From: Rhodothermales bacterium
GTDB lineage: Bacteria; Bacteroidota; Rhodothermia; Rhodothermales; Bin80
Reading direction: 5' to 3'
Assembly (NCBI GenBank): GCA_958296045.1
Contig: CATQHT010000001.1
Span: 496,001 to 560,000 of the forward strand
DNA length: 64,000 nucleotides
Shown here: in pieces, positions 62,897 through 64,000 of the stretch
How the letters are laid out: each line of letters begins with the position of its first letter
Numbering within the stretch: position 1 is the first letter of the stretch
The notes under the pieces: generated by a model
What the model saw: the letters and a program-made list of their open reading frames with translations, nothing else
Databases searched by the model: none
What the model was told of the DNA's origin: nothing
Made by a program: the position numbers and the translations under genes

Positions 62897-63602
62897 AATT
62901 CTGTAGAGTAATCCCTTCATGTCAGCGGCTCTCGCCTCAACACCAAGCCGGCAGTATGCAGGTGGGCACTGCCTGAATTCTAGGCTATTCGGACTCTCTT
63001 TCTGTGCTGCACCGCTGACCCTGCATGCTCGACTTCTGCGTCGAGAAAAAATATACAGTCCGAGCATGTCCGTTGCTGACCAGCCGCTGGGCGCAGATAT
63101 GGTACGGGAAAGGCAACGACCGGATCTATAGGTGACTTCACACCTACAAGGCGGCCCTCGGGGGCGCCAGTGCTGGAATCACCCGCAAGCGGGCAGCGGC
63201 GGGGTGGGAGCAAACGCAGCCAGGGACCTCGCCTTGATCCGCCGGTTCGGGACATGCGCCTGCACGTCACCCGGCACGGCTGCGGTTTGGCCACCCCGGA
63301 CTATCAGGTGTGCGCCGCAGTTACGGAGTACCCTTTCCGCTCGTCTGGCCCGGGTACCTTGGCATTCGACCGGTGTAGCTAGTGCTTGTCAGAAAATAGG
63401 GCATTTTGGGCGTCTGCCTGGCTGGAGCAAGGTCGGGGGCACGCTTTGGGCCCGATAGGGACGCTAGTCTGAGTGATGGGGAGGGTAACAGGAGCGCTAC
63501 GCGGCCATTTCTGACCCTCAACCGGGCTTCGTTAGCTTCTGGCGGCGCAGAGTGGATACAGCTTACCCGTCGCGGGCTTGTCGGAGACAGAAAAAGAAGG
63601 GC
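62897..63602. other. Region without recognised gene
   Basis: Open frames such as 63170-63382 look protein-like in part (VRDMRLHVTRHGCGLATPD) but match nothing I know. The right part may hold the end of the IS element whose transposase tail starts at 63603. Confidence 0.4.
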
Positions 63603-64000
63603 TCAGCCGAAGCTGGAGCGGGCGAGCCTTAAGTGGCCTTCGCGCGAGCGGCGTGCCAGGCTCGTCGTTTCGCTTCTTTTTTTTCTGACCACTTTGCCTA
63701 GTCGGTGAGTGTTTGCCGCCAGCACCGCCAGCCCTACCGACCGATCGAAGCCCTCCTTTCCGTGGGTACGTATGAGCCCCATCCCCCGCTGTTGCAGGTT
63801 GTTGATGGCGGACTCGATCGCAGGATGCTGTAGACGCGCCTTGACAAAATCGGGCTGAGACTCCCGCTCGCGTTGTTTCGCATTGCGGTAACCAGGCTTG
63901 GGCATGACGTTCAAGTCCAGCAGCTCATCCAAGGCGTCGCGATTCTTCGCAGAGTAGAAGCCCTTATCCATGCTGCAGGACGTAAGCGACGGATAGCGCT
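63603..64000 (-). pseudogene. IS5/ISNCY-type transposase C-terminal part, cut by window edge
   Basis: The frame enters from the right edge and reads SCSMDKGFYSAKNRDALDEL, LDLNVMPKPGYRNAKQRERE and QHPAIESAINNLQQRGMGLI. It continues GFDRSVGLAVLAANTHRLGK to a stop at 63603. This is the C-terminal catalytic part (final acidic residue in ESAIN) of the same family as 42849-44060, which lacks exactly this part. Whether the N-terminal part exists cannot be seen here. Confidence 0.8.

Noticed and set aside
1-64000. Prophage or conjugative element
   Set aside because: No capsid, terminase, tail, relaxase, T4SS or integrase gene of the tyrosine or serine type was seen.

Overview
The window reads as a stretch of chromosome rich in defence genes and mobile elements, from a moderately GC-rich, Gram-negative-like bacterium. 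Most genes lack a clear Shine-Dalgarno sequence. The set of secreted LVIVD-repeat proteins, a DUF305 protein, a very large surface protein, a DUF1080 lipoprotein beside a nucleoside-type permease, and a zinc-ribbon/TPR/HU operon fits Rhodothermota/Bacteroidota-type organisms best. That placement is an inference from gene content only. No rRNA, tRNA or CRISPR array was seen.

Layout. 1-1774: DUF1080 lipoprotein (cut by the window edge) and a permease. 1775-3850: insertion-sequence (IS) graveyard. 3851-16326: a tightly packed minus-strand defence operon, transcribed in the order SNF2 helicase with C-terminal DUF3883, UvrD-like helicase, DUF1156 DNA methylase, DUF499 ATPase, and an AT-rich hypothetical protein. 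16670-21847: a divergent 1725-residue STAND-type NTPase with a nuclease-like N terminus. 22514-26448: an IS21-family element with matching multi-repeat ends, a 7-bp target duplication and an internal array of about 302-bp repeats built from its own decayed genes. 26724-29230: an AlbA_2/Schlafen-type protein, an IS3 remnant and a rotted quinoprotein dehydrogenase. 29334-37492: a probable envelope operon (large surface protein, DUF305 protein, two tandem LVIVD proteins). 37596-38674: IS scars, one of them a direct repeat of the scar at 2188-2455. 38840-42770: a restriction-modification-like cluster (MORC/MutL-type GHKL ATPase with nuclease-like C terminus, C5-cytosine methylase, frameshifted Vsr). 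42849-45410: broken IS elements. 45941-47085: a small protein overlapping a SppA/SDH_sah-type serine protease. 47107-51465: two group II introns, one with an intact reverse transcriptase, apparently inserted in a BNR-repeat gene. 51548-55016: HU, zinc-ribbon/TPR, modA, modB and TPM genes read on the minus strand with overlapping ends. 55189-57946: phosphoenolpyruvate carboxylase broken by an amber codon and a frameshift. 58483-64000: Fic protein, IS remnants, an intact IS30, a Panacea (DUF4065) antitoxin with a two-helix membrane protein, and a transposase tail.

How the parts fit. Three independent anti-invader modules (helicase-methylase-ATPase operon with the STAND gene; AlbA_2 protein; GHKL-Dcm-Vsr cluster) sit among IS elements. 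Two direct repeats about 35.8 kb apart bracket the first modules. Housekeeping-type genes (ppc, modAB without modC) are partly damaged. Many reading frames carry one stop or indel, so either this locus is decaying or the assembly holds small errors; raw reads would tell.
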